From the NCBI RefSeq assembly GCF_002950945.1, contig NZ_CP012673.1, forward strand, positions 12,825,501 to 12,889,500: a stretch of DNA of 64,000 bases. The letters run 5' to 3'. The notes under the pieces were generated by a model. It was not told the origin of the DNA and searched no databases. It saw only the letters and a program-made list of their open reading frames with translations. Both the position numbers and the translations under genes were made by a program. Of the stretch, positions 8,910 through 16,091 are shown piece by piece (the stretch's first letter is position 1; the number at the start of each line of letters is the position of its first letter). This DNA is from Sorangium cellulosum (lineage in GTDB: Bacteria > Myxococcota_A > Polyangia > Polyangiales > Polyangiaceae).

Positions 8910-10529
8910 ATGGGGGACACGCGCGCGAGGTGTGGGGCTGCCGCGCGCTGCGCGCTCGTCGCCGCGACGTGGGTGATGCTCGGGTGCGGCAGCGCGGTCA
9001 GCGTGTGCGGGTGTTACCCGTACGACTGCGCCGAGCACATCGCGTGCGGCGAGCCCGGCGCGCCGGAGGGCGAGATCGAGCCCGAGGCGCCGGGCACGCC
9101 GCCGAGCGCGCCGGACAGCCCCGACGGCGATCCCTGCGGAGGTGATCCGATCGACGCCGCGCCGACGAACGGCTGCGGCGTGTTCGCGAGCAGCAGCCTC
9201 GGGGACGACGCGAACCCGGGCACGCGGGCGTTGCCGGTGCGCACGCTGCGCCAGGCGATCGAGCGCTCGCGCCAGGGCGCGCGGCGCGTCTATGCCTGCG
9301 CGGAGATCTTCAAGGAGGCCGTCGAGGTCCCGGCGGGCACGGAGATCTGGGGCGGCCTCGACTGCGCGCGCGGGTGGGCCTTCATCGGGGACCGCGCGAA
9401 GGCCGTGCTCGCGCCGGCGCCGGACCTGATCCCGCTGCGCGTCGAGGGCGGCAGCGGCGCGTCGGTCGTCGCCGACGTGATCGCGCAGGCCGCCGACGCG
9501 GCGCAGCCGAGCGGCTCGTCGATCGCAGCGCTGGTGCTCCCCGGCGCGACCGTGACGTTCCTCCGCAGCGCGCTCGTCGCGGGGCACGGCGCTCCCGGCG
9601 AGCACGGCGAGTACGGCGGCGACGGCGCCGCCGCGAGCGGCGCGTACGGACACAGAGGGGGCGACGCCTGCTCTGCGGATGTCGTCGCGGGCGCGCCGGC
9701 CGCCGCGACGACCTGCGACGACGGCGACACGATCGGCGGCGCCGGTGGCGACGGCGCGGTCACCAGCGGCGACGATGGGCGCAGCGGGCTGCCGGAGCCG
9801 ATCTCGAACGCGATGGGGTGGGGGCAGGCGGGAGAGGGCCAGACGGCCGGCGCGGCCTGCACGGATGGGGTACAGGGCAATCCGGGCAGTCACGGCGCGC
9901 AGGGCCGCGGCGCCGCCGGGCGCGGGATGATCACGCGCGCGGGCTGGGAAGGGATCCGCGGCGCGGACGGCGCGCGAGGGTTCTCCGGTCAGGGGGGCGG
10001 CGGCGGCGGCGGGACGCTGGGCGGCGTGATGTTCTGCGGCATGTCGCCGGCGCTGCCGAAGGGCGGCGCGAGCGGCGGCTCGGGGGGCGGCGGCGGGTGC
10101 GGCGGCCGCGGTGGCCAAGGAGGCGGCTACGGCGGTGCGAGCATCGCGCTGATCAGCCTGAGCGACGGCGTGACGTTGCACGACACGACCCTCGCTGCTG
10201 CGGACGGGGGCGACGGCGGGCGCGGCGGTGCTGGCCAGATCGGCGGAGAGGGCGGCAGCCGTGGCACCGGCGGCGCGGCGAGGAGCGGCTCGCTGCGGGG
10301 CTGCGACGGCGGGCGCGGCGGCCAGGGCGGGAACGGAGGCCACGGCGGCGGGGGGCTGGGCGGCCCGTCGATCGGGATCGCGTACCTGCTCGATCCTCCG
10401 AAGGTCCTGGGGATGCTGTCGCTCGGCGTCGGTGAGCCGGGCAAGGGGGGCGCAGGCGGGCGAGCAGACCTGCCGGAGCTGGCGGGGCAGGCCGGCGCGG
10501 GCGCGGAGATGCTCGGCTTCGTCCAGTAA
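8910..10529 (+). CDS. Gly-rich PGRS-like lipoprotein
   Basis: ATG 8910 lies 11 bases after the preceding stop. The 539-residue product starts with a lipoprotein signal (ALVAATWVMLGCG, Cys at residue 22). After a Cys-containing stretch and a Pro-rich linker comes a beta-helix-like entry motif (NPGTRALPVRTLRQAIERS, as in DUF1565 proteins). The C-terminal half is dominated by Gly-Gly-X repeats (GGDGAAASGAYGHRGGD, GGQGGNGGHGGGGLGG) interrupted by short hydrophobic rungs. Such Gly-rich triplet proteins recur in Polyangiales and look like surface-exposed repeat lipoproteins. Function unknown. The gene is the last of the exported row and is followed by a perfect inverted repeat. Confidence 0.82.
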   Translation: MGDTRARCGAAARCALVAATWVMLGCGSAVSVCGCYPYDCAEHIACGEPGAPEGEIEPEAPGTPPSAPDSPDGDPCGGDPIDAAPTNGCGVFASSSLGDDANPGTRALPVRTLRQAIERSRQGARRVYACAEIFKEAVEVPAGTEIWGGLDCARGWAFIGDRAKAVLAPAPDLIPLRVEGGSGASVVADVIAQAADAAQPSGSSIAALVLPGATVTFLRSALVAGHGAPGEHGEYGGDGAAASGAYGHRGGDACSADVVAGAPAAATTCDDGDTIGGAGGDGAVTSGDDGRSGLPEPISNAMGWGQAGEGQTAGAACTDGVQGNPGSHGAQGRGAAGRGMITRAGWEGIRGADGARGFSGQGGGGGGGTLGGVMFCGMSPALPKGGASGGSGGGGGCGGRGGQGGGYGGASIALISLSDGVTLHDTTLAAADGGDGGRGGAGQIGGEGGSRGTGGAARSGSLRGCDGGRGGQGGNGGHGGGGLGGPSIGIAYLLDPPKVLGMLSLGVGEPGKGGAGGRADLPELAGQAGAGAEMLGFVQ

Positions 10530-10585
10530 GGCCCGCTAGCTAGAGCGACAAACGGGTTGAACCCGCCTGAAACGAGCAGAAATTC

Positions 10586-10654
10586 GAACCGCCAAGGCGC
10601 CAAGGACGCCAAGGAGAATACGATGTCTTGGCGTCCTTGGCGCCTTGGCGGTTC
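10586..10654. repeat. 28-bp perfect inverted repeat, possible terminator or mobile repeat
   Basis: Bases 10586-10613 and 10627-10654 are exact reverse complements of 28 bp, separated by a 13-base loop. The arms consist of repeated CCAAGG/CGCCAAGG steps (left arm begins GAACCGCCAAGGCGCC). It lies between the stop of the Gly-rich lipoprotein (10529) and the stop of the sigma-factor gene (10772 side), i.e. between converging genes, so it could act as a bidirectional terminator; no U-tract follows. The AAGGCGCCAAGGACGCC type of repeat is one I remember as recurring in unrelated genomes, so it may instead be a dispersed element. Confidence 0.85.
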
Positions 10655-10769
10655 ATTTCTCGCTCGATCAACGTGATGGTGTTCTAGCAGGCCAGCAGGA
10701 GCGGGCAGCAGGCGCCGGGCTCGGGCGCAGCGTGGGCTCAGGGCAGCGCAGGCTCGATCCTCGGCGGCG

Positions 10770-11972
10770 TCACGGGGTGTTGTTTCCGGTGGCGTCTCCG
10801 ATGTCGCTTCCGGCGTTGAGCTCGCGCAGGAGCGCCTCCCGCCGTCCAGCGAGCTGCCCGCGCGGAAACTGCCGCGCGTGACGCTCGAGCATCTCGGAAG
10901 CCTCGGCGAGGTGACCGGCCCGCAGCGTGACGGCGGCCTTCTCGATGAGCCGGCGCTCCTCGGCGAGCCGGGCCGCTCCGTCGCCGGGGCGCTCGCGCAC
11001 GCGACGGGCGGCAGAGCCCGCAGGCGGCGCCGGGGGAGGCGCGGCGCGGGTCTCTGTATCCGCCGCTGCTGCGGCGTCGCGACGCTGCGGCGAGCGCGGA
11101 GGGCGCGGCGCGGGCGGCGCGCTGGGTGGAGCATGCCGGGCGGCCGCCGCGTGCACGCCGGCCTGCGCGAGCACCGGCGCAGGCTCCGCGGGCGCTGTCG
11201 CAACGCCGGCCGCGACGGCGGCCGCTGCGGCGGCGACGCAGACGGGCTTCGCGATGCCGAGGGCGGACGCGCCCCAGGTCCCTGCCCCCGCGGGTGTGCC
11301 GAGGCCCAGGTCTGCGAGGCGGCGGAGCAGCCAGTCTCCCAGGCGGTCGCGCAGCGCATCGCGGAGAGGTGCCGCCGGCCGTCCGACCTCGAGGCAGCCT
11401 GGCAGGACGAGGCTCCCCTCGTCCCAGCCGCGGCTGCGGGTACGGCAGCGCGCTCGCCGTCGCGCGACCGCTGCGTCGAGGTCCCTGCGTGCGAGGCGGA
11501 GGCGGCTCCACGCCGTCTGGACCGGGATGGACAGCGCCTGGGCGATCTCGCTCATGTCCATCTCCAGGATCGTGTGCGCGACGAGGACGGCGCGTCGTTC
11601 CGGGATCACCTCGGCGAGCAGCTCGTCGAGCGCCTCGCGCTCGTCGCTGGCCACGGCGAGCGCTTCCAGGCTCGGCGATTCGTCCAGGAGGGGCTCGAAC
11701 CATCCGGGCGACCAGGGCACCTCACGGCGGCGATGGGCTCTGTCCCGGTAGTGCGTGAAGTGGTGCGTGGCGATGCCGATGAGCCAGCTGCGCATCGTGC
11801 CCAGCTCGGGATCGAACCGGCTCAGGCCGAGGTAGACGCCGTGAAGCACCTCCTGCATCACGTCCTCCAGATCCTGCCGTTTCACGCCGAGGTACAGCAG
11901 GTACGTGGCGAGCATCTCCCGATGGTCTCGCCAGATCGCCTCGAAGAGCGCCTTCTCCGGTTCCAATGCCAC
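10770..11972 (-). CDS. ECF-like RNA polymerase sigma factor with C-terminal extension
   Basis: Residues about 1-75 match sigma region 2 (LEDVMQEVLHGVYLGLSRFD, MRSWLIGIATHHFTHYRDR), and about 115-165 match region 4 with the helix-turn-helix (ERRAVLVAHTILEMDMSEIA, VQTAWSRLRLARRDLD). A normal ECF factor ends near residue 180; this one has 400. The extra part holds a hydrophobic, Ala-rich segment around residues 235-260 (AAAAAAVAAGVATA), a Pro/Ala-rich linker and a helical end resembling a TPR hairpin (HLAEASEMLERHARQF). Such extensions may replace a separate anti-sigma factor; none is encoded next door. The segment may place the factor at the membrane, which is inference. Converges with the Gly-rich lipoprotein gene. 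Confidence 0.87.
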   Translation of the reverse strand: MALEPEKALFEAIWRDHREMLATYLLYLGVKRQDLEDVMQEVLHGVYLGLSRFDPELGTMRSWLIGIATHHFTHYRDRAHRRREVPWSPGWFEPLLDESPSLEALAVASDEREALDELLAEVIPERRAVLVAHTILEMDMSEIAQALSIPVQTAWSRLRLARRDLDAAVARRRARCRTRSRGWDEGSLVLPGCLEVGRPAAPLRDALRDRLGDWLLRRLADLGLGTPAGAGTWGASALGIAKPVCVAAAAAAVAAGVATAPAEPAPVLAQAGVHAAAARHAPPSAPPAPRPPRSPQRRDAAAAADTETRAAPPPAPPAGSAARRVRERPGDGAARLAEERRLIEKAAVTLRAGHLAEASEMLERHARQFPRGQLAGRREALLRELNAGSDIGDATGNNTP

Positions 11973-12204
11973 CTCACCTCGTCGCGCGACAGGCCTCCGC
12001 GTGCCCCCGCGCCACCGCGTCTCGCAACCCTCACTTCATGAATTGCGTTCGGACGGCTCGGATCGTCACGGAATCGACAGCCCTGCTCCTTCGCCGCAGC
12101 GGCTGGGCTCGTCGTCGGCGCGGGCTGCCGTGTCGCCGCGGGGAACCGGACGGCGCGGCATGCTGCCCCTTGCTTCACGGTCGGCGCGCTGGCCAAGCTT
12201 GGGC

Positions 12205-13167
12205 ATGGCCTTCGCCGACCTGAAGAACGACTTCGTCTTCCGGCGCATCTTCGCGACCCACCCGGACATCCTCCGGGGTCTGCTCAACGACCTGCTCGAG
12301 CGTCAGGGCGACCGGACCATCGACGCCATCGAGTACCTGCCGAGCGAGCAGGCGCCGCTCGTCGCCGGGGCGAAGCTGTCGATCCTGGACGTCAAGTGCA
12401 AGGACCGATCGGGCGCGACGTTCGTCGTGGAGATGCAGCTCATCCACGTTCCCGGCTTCATCAACCGCGTCGTGTACAACGCGTGCAAGGCCTACGTGGG
12501 GCAGCTCAAGATGGGCAGGCCGTACACGGATCTGGCGGACGTGGTGGCGATCTCGATCTGCGACTTCGCGGTATGGCCGGACGCCGAGCAGGACGCCGCG
12601 AAGCTGCCCCGCGTACCGATGCTGAGCCGCTGGAACATGACCGAGCGGCGCTCGGGCAACCACGGCTTGCTCCAGGTCCAGTATGCCTTCCTGGAGCTGC
12701 CCAAGCTGCCCAAGCGGCGGCCGGAGACCGGGGCAGAGCTGTGGGCGTGGCTGTTCGTCCACTCGCCCGAGCTGACCGAGGTGCCGCCCGATCTGCCGGC
12801 GGGCCCGCACAGGGATGCGCTGGAGCTCGCCAACGAGGCGACGTTCACCGAGGCCGAGCTCGACGCCTACCGCAAGGTGATGGATGAGATCCAGCAGGTG
12901 CGCGAACTCGTCGCCGCCAAGCGCGCCGAGGGCGAGGCCGCCGGGTTCGCCCGGGGGGAGAGCGCCGGGTTCGCCCGGGGGGAGAGCGCCGGGCTCGCGA
13001 AGGGCAGGGCCGAGGCGGTCCTGGCGATCCTCGAGGCGCGCGGGATCGCGGTCGACGACGCGGTCCGCGCGCGCATCGTGGGGTGCACGGACGCGGCCAC
13101 GCTCGCGCGCTGGCTTGCCCGCGCGGTGACCGCGACCTCCGCCGAGGAGGTCCTCGCCGAATCGTGA
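12205..13167 (+). CDS. Rpn-family PD-(D/E)XK nuclease/putative transposase
   Basis: The 320-residue protein begins MAFADLKNDFVFRRIFATHP, the characteristic N-terminus of the Rpn (recombination-promoting nuclease)/PD-(D/E)XK transposase-like family. The core nuclease motif is visible around residues 65-85: LSILDVKCKD followed by VVEMQLI, giving the Asp and the Glu-x-Gln of the family. The family cuts DNA and promotes RecA-independent recombination in E. coli; some members are linked with phage defence. Near residues 245-270 a GEAAGFAR/GESAGFAR/GESAGLAK repeat is encoded by 24-bp tandem units (12940-12963 and 12964-12987, third copy degenerate). ATG 12205 is chosen by family match; the frame is open upstream to 11905. 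No terminal inverted repeats were seen. Confidence 0.88.
   Translation: MAFADLKNDFVFRRIFATHPDILRGLLNDLLERQGDRTIDAIEYLPSEQAPLVAGAKLSILDVKCKDRSGATFVVEMQLIHVPGFINRVVYNACKAYVGQLKMGRPYTDLADVVAISICDFAVWPDAEQDAAKLPRVPMLSRWNMTERRSGNHGLLQVQYAFLELPKLPKRRPETGAELWAWLFVHSPELTEVPPDLPAGPHRDALELANEATFTEAELDAYRKVMDEIQQVRELVAAKRAEGEAAGFARGESAGFARGESAGLAKGRAEAVLAILEARGIAVDDAVRARIVGCTDAATLARWLARAVTATSAEEVLAES
12940..13009 (+). repeat. In-frame 24-bp tandem repeat in the Rpn nuclease gene
   Basis: Two identical 24-bp units (12940-12963, 12964-12987) and a diverged third follow each other inside the coding sequence. They encode AGFARGES-type octapeptides. Unit length is a multiple of three, so copy-number change would keep the frame. 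Variable repeats at this position are usual in this family, where the C-terminal tail is poorly conserved. Confidence 0.85.
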
Positions 13168-13216
13168 GTCGCCCACCGAGTCGCACGCCACGACGGGAAC
13201 CGGGGACATCCTCCAG

Positions 13217-14269
13217 GTGTCCGCCCTCTCGGTGATTACGAACGCGGCGACGACCCTGGAAGAGGCGCGCTCCATCGCAAGGCTTCGTCCCCGCTACGGC
13301 CGGCGTCTCGCGGCCGCCGCGGCGCTGCTCCTCGCCGGCCTCGGCGTCATCGGAGCCTGCGTCAGCCAGCCATTCGTCGCGGCGCGCCCGCCGTCCGCAC
13401 CGGAGCTCTCCGCGGATCCGGCCCGGCTGGAGCGCGATGTCCGCAAGCTCGTCGAGACGTTCCGCCCGCGGGGCTATCGGCACATCGAGCAACTGGACCG
13501 CGCCGCGGCGTACCTCGGCGACGAGCTCAGGGCCGCTGGAGGGCGCGTCACCGAGCAGCTGTACGACGTGGAGGGGCGGACCTACCGCAACGTGCTCGCG
13601 CGGTTCGGCCCGGCCTCGCCGGCGCGCGTCGTGGTCGGCGCCCACTACGACGCGGCGAACGACCTGCCCGGCGCCGACGACAACGCGAGCGGCGTGGCGG
13701 GGCTGCTCGAGCTCGGGCGGATGCTCGGCCGGGCGCCGCTCCGCGGCGACGTCGAGCTCGTGGCGTTCACGCTGGAGGAGCCGCCGTACTTCCGCTCGGC
13801 GCATATGGGCAGCGCCCGCCATGCGGGCGCGCTGCGCGCGGCCGGCGTGGAGGTCCGGGCGATGATCAGCCTGGAGATGATCGGGTATTTCACCGACGAG
13901 GAGGGCAGCCAGGCGTTCCCGCTGGCGCCGCTCGCGATGCTCTATCCCACGAAGGGAAACTTCGTGGCCGTGGTGGGCAATCTGGAGGGGCTCTCGCTCG
14001 TGCGCCTCGTCAAGGGGGCCATGCGCGGCGCGACCGACCTGCCCGCGTACTCCCTGAGCTCCCCGGCGCTCGTCCAGGGCGTGGACTGGTCCGACCACCG
14101 GAGCTACTGGGACGCGGGCTACCCGGCGGTCATGGTCACGGACACGGCGTTCCTGCGCAACCGGCGTTACCACACAGCCAAGGACACGCCGGACACGCTG
14201 GACTACTCGCGCGCGGCGAAGGTCGTCACGGGCGTGGCGCAGGCCGTCCTCGCGCTCGCGAACGAGTGA
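13217..14269 (+). CDS. M28-family zinc aminopeptidase, membrane-anchored or exported
   Basis: GTG 13217 gives a 350-residue protein with a hydrophobic N-terminal segment at about 32-48 (LAAAAALLLAGLGVIGAC), which could be a membrane anchor or, with Cys at 48, a lipobox. The catalytic domain matches peptidase family M28: metal ligands in VVVGAHYDA and GADDNASGVAGLLEL, the acidic pair in FTLEEPPYF, and the later motifs ISLEMIGYF and DWSDHRSYWDAGYPAVM; the final ligand lies in NRRYHTAKDTPDTLD. These enzymes release N-terminal residues from peptides using two zinc ions. It starts 49 bases after the Rpn gene and has no obvious functional partner. Confidence 0.9.
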   Translation: MSALSVITNAATTLEEARSIARLRPRYGRRLAAAAALLLAGLGVIGACVSQPFVAARPPSAPELSADPARLERDVRKLVETFRPRGYRHIEQLDRAAAYLGDELRAAGGRVTEQLYDVEGRTYRNVLARFGPASPARVVVGAHYDAANDLPGADDNASGVAGLLELGRMLGRAPLRGDVELVAFTLEEPPYFRSAHMGSARHAGALRAAGVEVRAMISLEMIGYFTDEEGSQAFPLAPLAMLYPTKGNFVAVVGNLEGLSLVRLVKGAMRGATDLPAYSLSSPALVQGVDWSDHRSYWDAGYPAVMVTDTAFLRNRRYHTAKDTPDTLDYSRAAKVVTGVAQAVLALANE

Positions 14270-14273
14270 GCGC

Positions 14274-14323
14274 GTCGGCGCGTCGCTCAGCTCCTCCAGT
14301 CGGCGCGTCGCTCAGCTCCTCCA
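14274..14323. repeat. Two 25-bp direct repeats
   Basis: Bases 14274-14298 and 14299-14323 are identical 25-bp units (each starting GTCGGCGCGTCGCTCAGCTC). They begin a few bases after the M28 peptidase stop codon. No palindrome lies inside the unit. Probably a local slippage duplication; no function suggested. Confidence 0.85.
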
Positions 14324-14415
14324 GCGGATGAGAAGGCCTGTGAGCGAACACGTGTCCAGGAGCGCGCGAAGCGCCCCGAGGCAATAATCCGTCGCGCAGC
14401 GCCCGTGCCCGGCGG

Positions 14416-14446
14416 TTGACGGGATTCCGGCGGCTCCGGGTAGCAT
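14416..14446 (+). promoter_or_regulatory. Possible housekeeping-type promoter
   Basis: TTGACG at 14416-14421 and TAGCAT at 14441-14446 resemble -35 and -10 elements, with a rather long 19-base spacer. It would give a leader of about 80 bases for the gene starting at 14535. Based on sequence likeness only. Confidence 0.35.
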
Positions 14447-14534
14447 GCCCGATGGACAACCTGCCGTGGGGCAGCTTGCTTGGACAACGCATGTCCGTGC
14501 AGCGCGAACCGCCCCCGGCCGCAAGGGAGGAATC

Positions 14535-15401
14535 GTGGCAAGACCGAGACCGAAGAAGTCAGCGCCGGCCAGGCCGAGCGCACCGAGCGAGGCTGCGGAG
14601 GCGTTCGCGTTGATCGAGCCCGAGCTCGATCGCGTTGAGAAGGTCGTCCCCATCAACGTCGACATTCCGCGCGCGGTCGCCGTCGCGGTGGGCGCCGTCC
14701 CGCACCTCAAGGCGCTGCGCGCCCGCTTCGTGGACGAGCTGCCCAGGTTCCCGCTCGAGGCGCTGGACAAGCTGATGAGCTACGCGCTCGCGGCCTGGTA
14801 TGCGCACCTCCTGGCGCTGCCCGCCGGTCCGGGCCAGGACGGGCTGAAGCCGCTGCTCGACGAGGCGTCCGCGCTGCGCGCGGACCTGCTCGTGGCGGCG
14901 GAGGCCCTCGCGCACAAGGGCTTCGTCGACGCCGGGCGCGTCGCGGAGATCCGGAGCGGCAAGGGCCACCTCGACACGGCGAACGACCTGGTCGCGCTGG
15001 CCGCGCTGTTCGGCGAGTCGTGGGACGCCGTGAAGAACAGGACCACGGTGGAGTGGCCGGAGGTCGAGCGCGCGTCGAAGCTCGGCCCGGAGCTGCTCGT
15101 GGCCCTCGGCGCCCGCAACCAGCCGGGGCTGCCGGCGCCCAAGGCCGTCGATCCGGCCGAGCGTCGCGCGCGGGCGTTCACGCTGCTCGTGCGGGCGTAT
15201 GACCAGTGCCGCCGCGGCGTCACGTACCTGCGCTGGGCCGAGGGGGACTACGACGCGATCGCGCCGTCGCTCTTCGCGGGGCGCGGAGGAGCGCGGCGCG
15301 CGGGGCCGGCCAAGGGGGAGGCGGCGGACGAGGGGGCGGAGGGAGAGCCCACGGGAGAGGGCGGCCTGGGCCTCGAAGACGGCGAAGCGCCGGTGGAGTA
15401 A
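14535..15401 (+). CDS. Conserved-looking protein of unknown function
   Basis: GTG 14535 is preceded by AGGGAGGAATC, a strong ribosome-binding site, so the longer frame from 14445 is rejected. The 288-residue product has a basic Pro/Ala-rich N-terminus (VARPRPKKSAPARP), then an alpha-helical core with motifs such as FVDELPRFPLEALDKLMSYA and LLVAAEALAHKGFVD, and an acidic, Gly/Glu-rich tail after about residue 255. There is no signal peptide or membrane segment, so it is cytoplasmic. I recognise no domain. It stands alone between the M28 gene and the repeat array, with its own possible promoter at 14416. Confidence 0.8.
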   Translation: MARPRPKKSAPARPSAPSEAAEAFALIEPELDRVEKVVPINVDIPRAVAVAVGAVPHLKALRARFVDELPRFPLEALDKLMSYALAAWYAHLLALPAGPGQDGLKPLLDEASALRADLLVAAEALAHKGFVDAGRVAEIRSGKGHLDTANDLVALAALFGESWDAVKNRTTVEWPEVERASKLGPELLVALGARNQPGLPAPKAVDPAERRARAFTLLVRAYDQCRRGVTYLRWAEGDYDAIAPSLFAGRGGARRAGPAKGEAADEGAEGEPTGEGGLGLEDGEAPVE

Positions 15402-15548
15402 CACACGGCGCAGGGGCCTGAGGCGGGGTGGAGGCGACGGTCGGCCTCGAGGCCGGGGTACATACGGCGCGGGAGCGGTCTGGAACGACCGTTCCCGTCG
15501 GTCTCGCCGCTCCCCGTCTCCGTGTGCCGTGCACACGGCAACCACGCC
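15402..15548. other. Intergenic stretch with small inverted repeats
   Basis: No gene is visible. It holds an 8-bp inverted repeat (CCGTGTGC, three-base gap, GCACACGG) at 15520-15538 and a GGAAC/GTTCC pair at 15486-15495 region, leading into the repeat array at 15549. Confidence 0.6.
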
Positions 15549-15890
15549 GACCGGTCCGACCGGCCCAACCCCATCGAAATCACGTTCTTCGAGCGGTCGG
15601 ACCGCCGCTGTGGGCGACAGCGCAACGCCGGCGGGGCGGTCGGGCCGCCGCTCTGCTGTCAGGATCATTGTCCAGAAGGCGGTCCAACCGCCTCGCCGGT
15701 GTCGAGATCGACGCCGAACGGGCGGTCCGACCGCCGCTCGTGCCGAGATCCATGCAGGATGCGGCGGTCCGACCGCCCTTTCCCGGTCGAGATGACGGTT
15801 CAGCGAGCGGTCCGACCGACCGCTCGCTGTCGAGATCGGTATCCGGAGGGCGGTGCAACCGGCTCGCGCTCAGCATGACGATCCTGTGAG
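15549..15890. repeat. Array of eight 42-43 bp units with a palindromic core
   Basis: Units start at 15549, 15591, 15634, 15677, 15720, 15762, 15805 and 15848, so every step is 42 or 43 bases. Each unit starts with a core close to GGGCGGTCCGACCGCC, which is itself a near-perfect palindrome, followed in the better copies by a half-conserved GTCGAGATC block and about 10 variable bases. The first, second and last units are the most diverged. The step is close to four DNA turns, placing all cores on one helix face. It lies about 200 bases upstream of the AlbA_2/ParA gene pair. Repeats are too degenerate and the spacing too short for CRISPR. An iteron- or centromere-like protein-binding array is the simplest reading. 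Confidence 0.85.
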
Positions 15891-16024
15891 CCCGGCGCTC
15901 CATCGAGCTGGCCGCCGGACCCTTGCGGTGCTCGAGCAAACCTATCCCGAGGCCCGCCCCACCTTCCGCGTCCGTTCTCCCGGCATACGCCTCGCTCGGC
16001 GGCTGGGGCGTTGTTCCGCCCGCG

Positions 16025-16034
16025 GTCCCGGGAC
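16025..16034. promoter_or_regulatory. 10-bp palindrome GTCCCGGGAC
   Basis: A perfect 10-bp palindrome 58 bases before the presumed start of the AlbA_2-type gene, 20 bases before the larger palindrome. May be a half-strength copy of the same kind of operator (shared CCCGGG centre). Confidence 0.4.
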
Positions 16035-16054
16035 ATACTACCGGCGAAGCGGTC

Positions 16055-16076
16055 CCCCACCTCCCGGGAGGTGGGG
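16055..16076. promoter_or_regulatory. 22-bp perfect palindrome, probable operator
   Basis: Bases 16055-16076 read CCCCACCTCCC followed by its exact reverse complement, without a loop. It ends 15 bases before the ATG at 16092. A loop-free palindrome at this place suits a dimeric DNA-binding protein better than a terminator and could allow autoregulation of the AlbA_2-ParA pair; this is inference. Confidence 0.6.
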
Positions 16077-16091
16077 CGGTCCTCGGAGCTG

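Noticed and set aside
10575-10600. tRNA T-loop-like ATTCGAACC
   Set aside because: Part of the perfect inverted repeat; no acceptor stem, D-arm or anticodon arm around it.
12205-13167. Complete insertion sequence around the Rpn-type gene
   Set aside because: No terminal inverted repeats or target-site duplication seen; the family acts as nuclease and is not a classical transposase.
15549-15890. CRISPR array
   Set aside because: Units are too degenerate, the variable part is only about 10-20 bases, and no cas genes are present.
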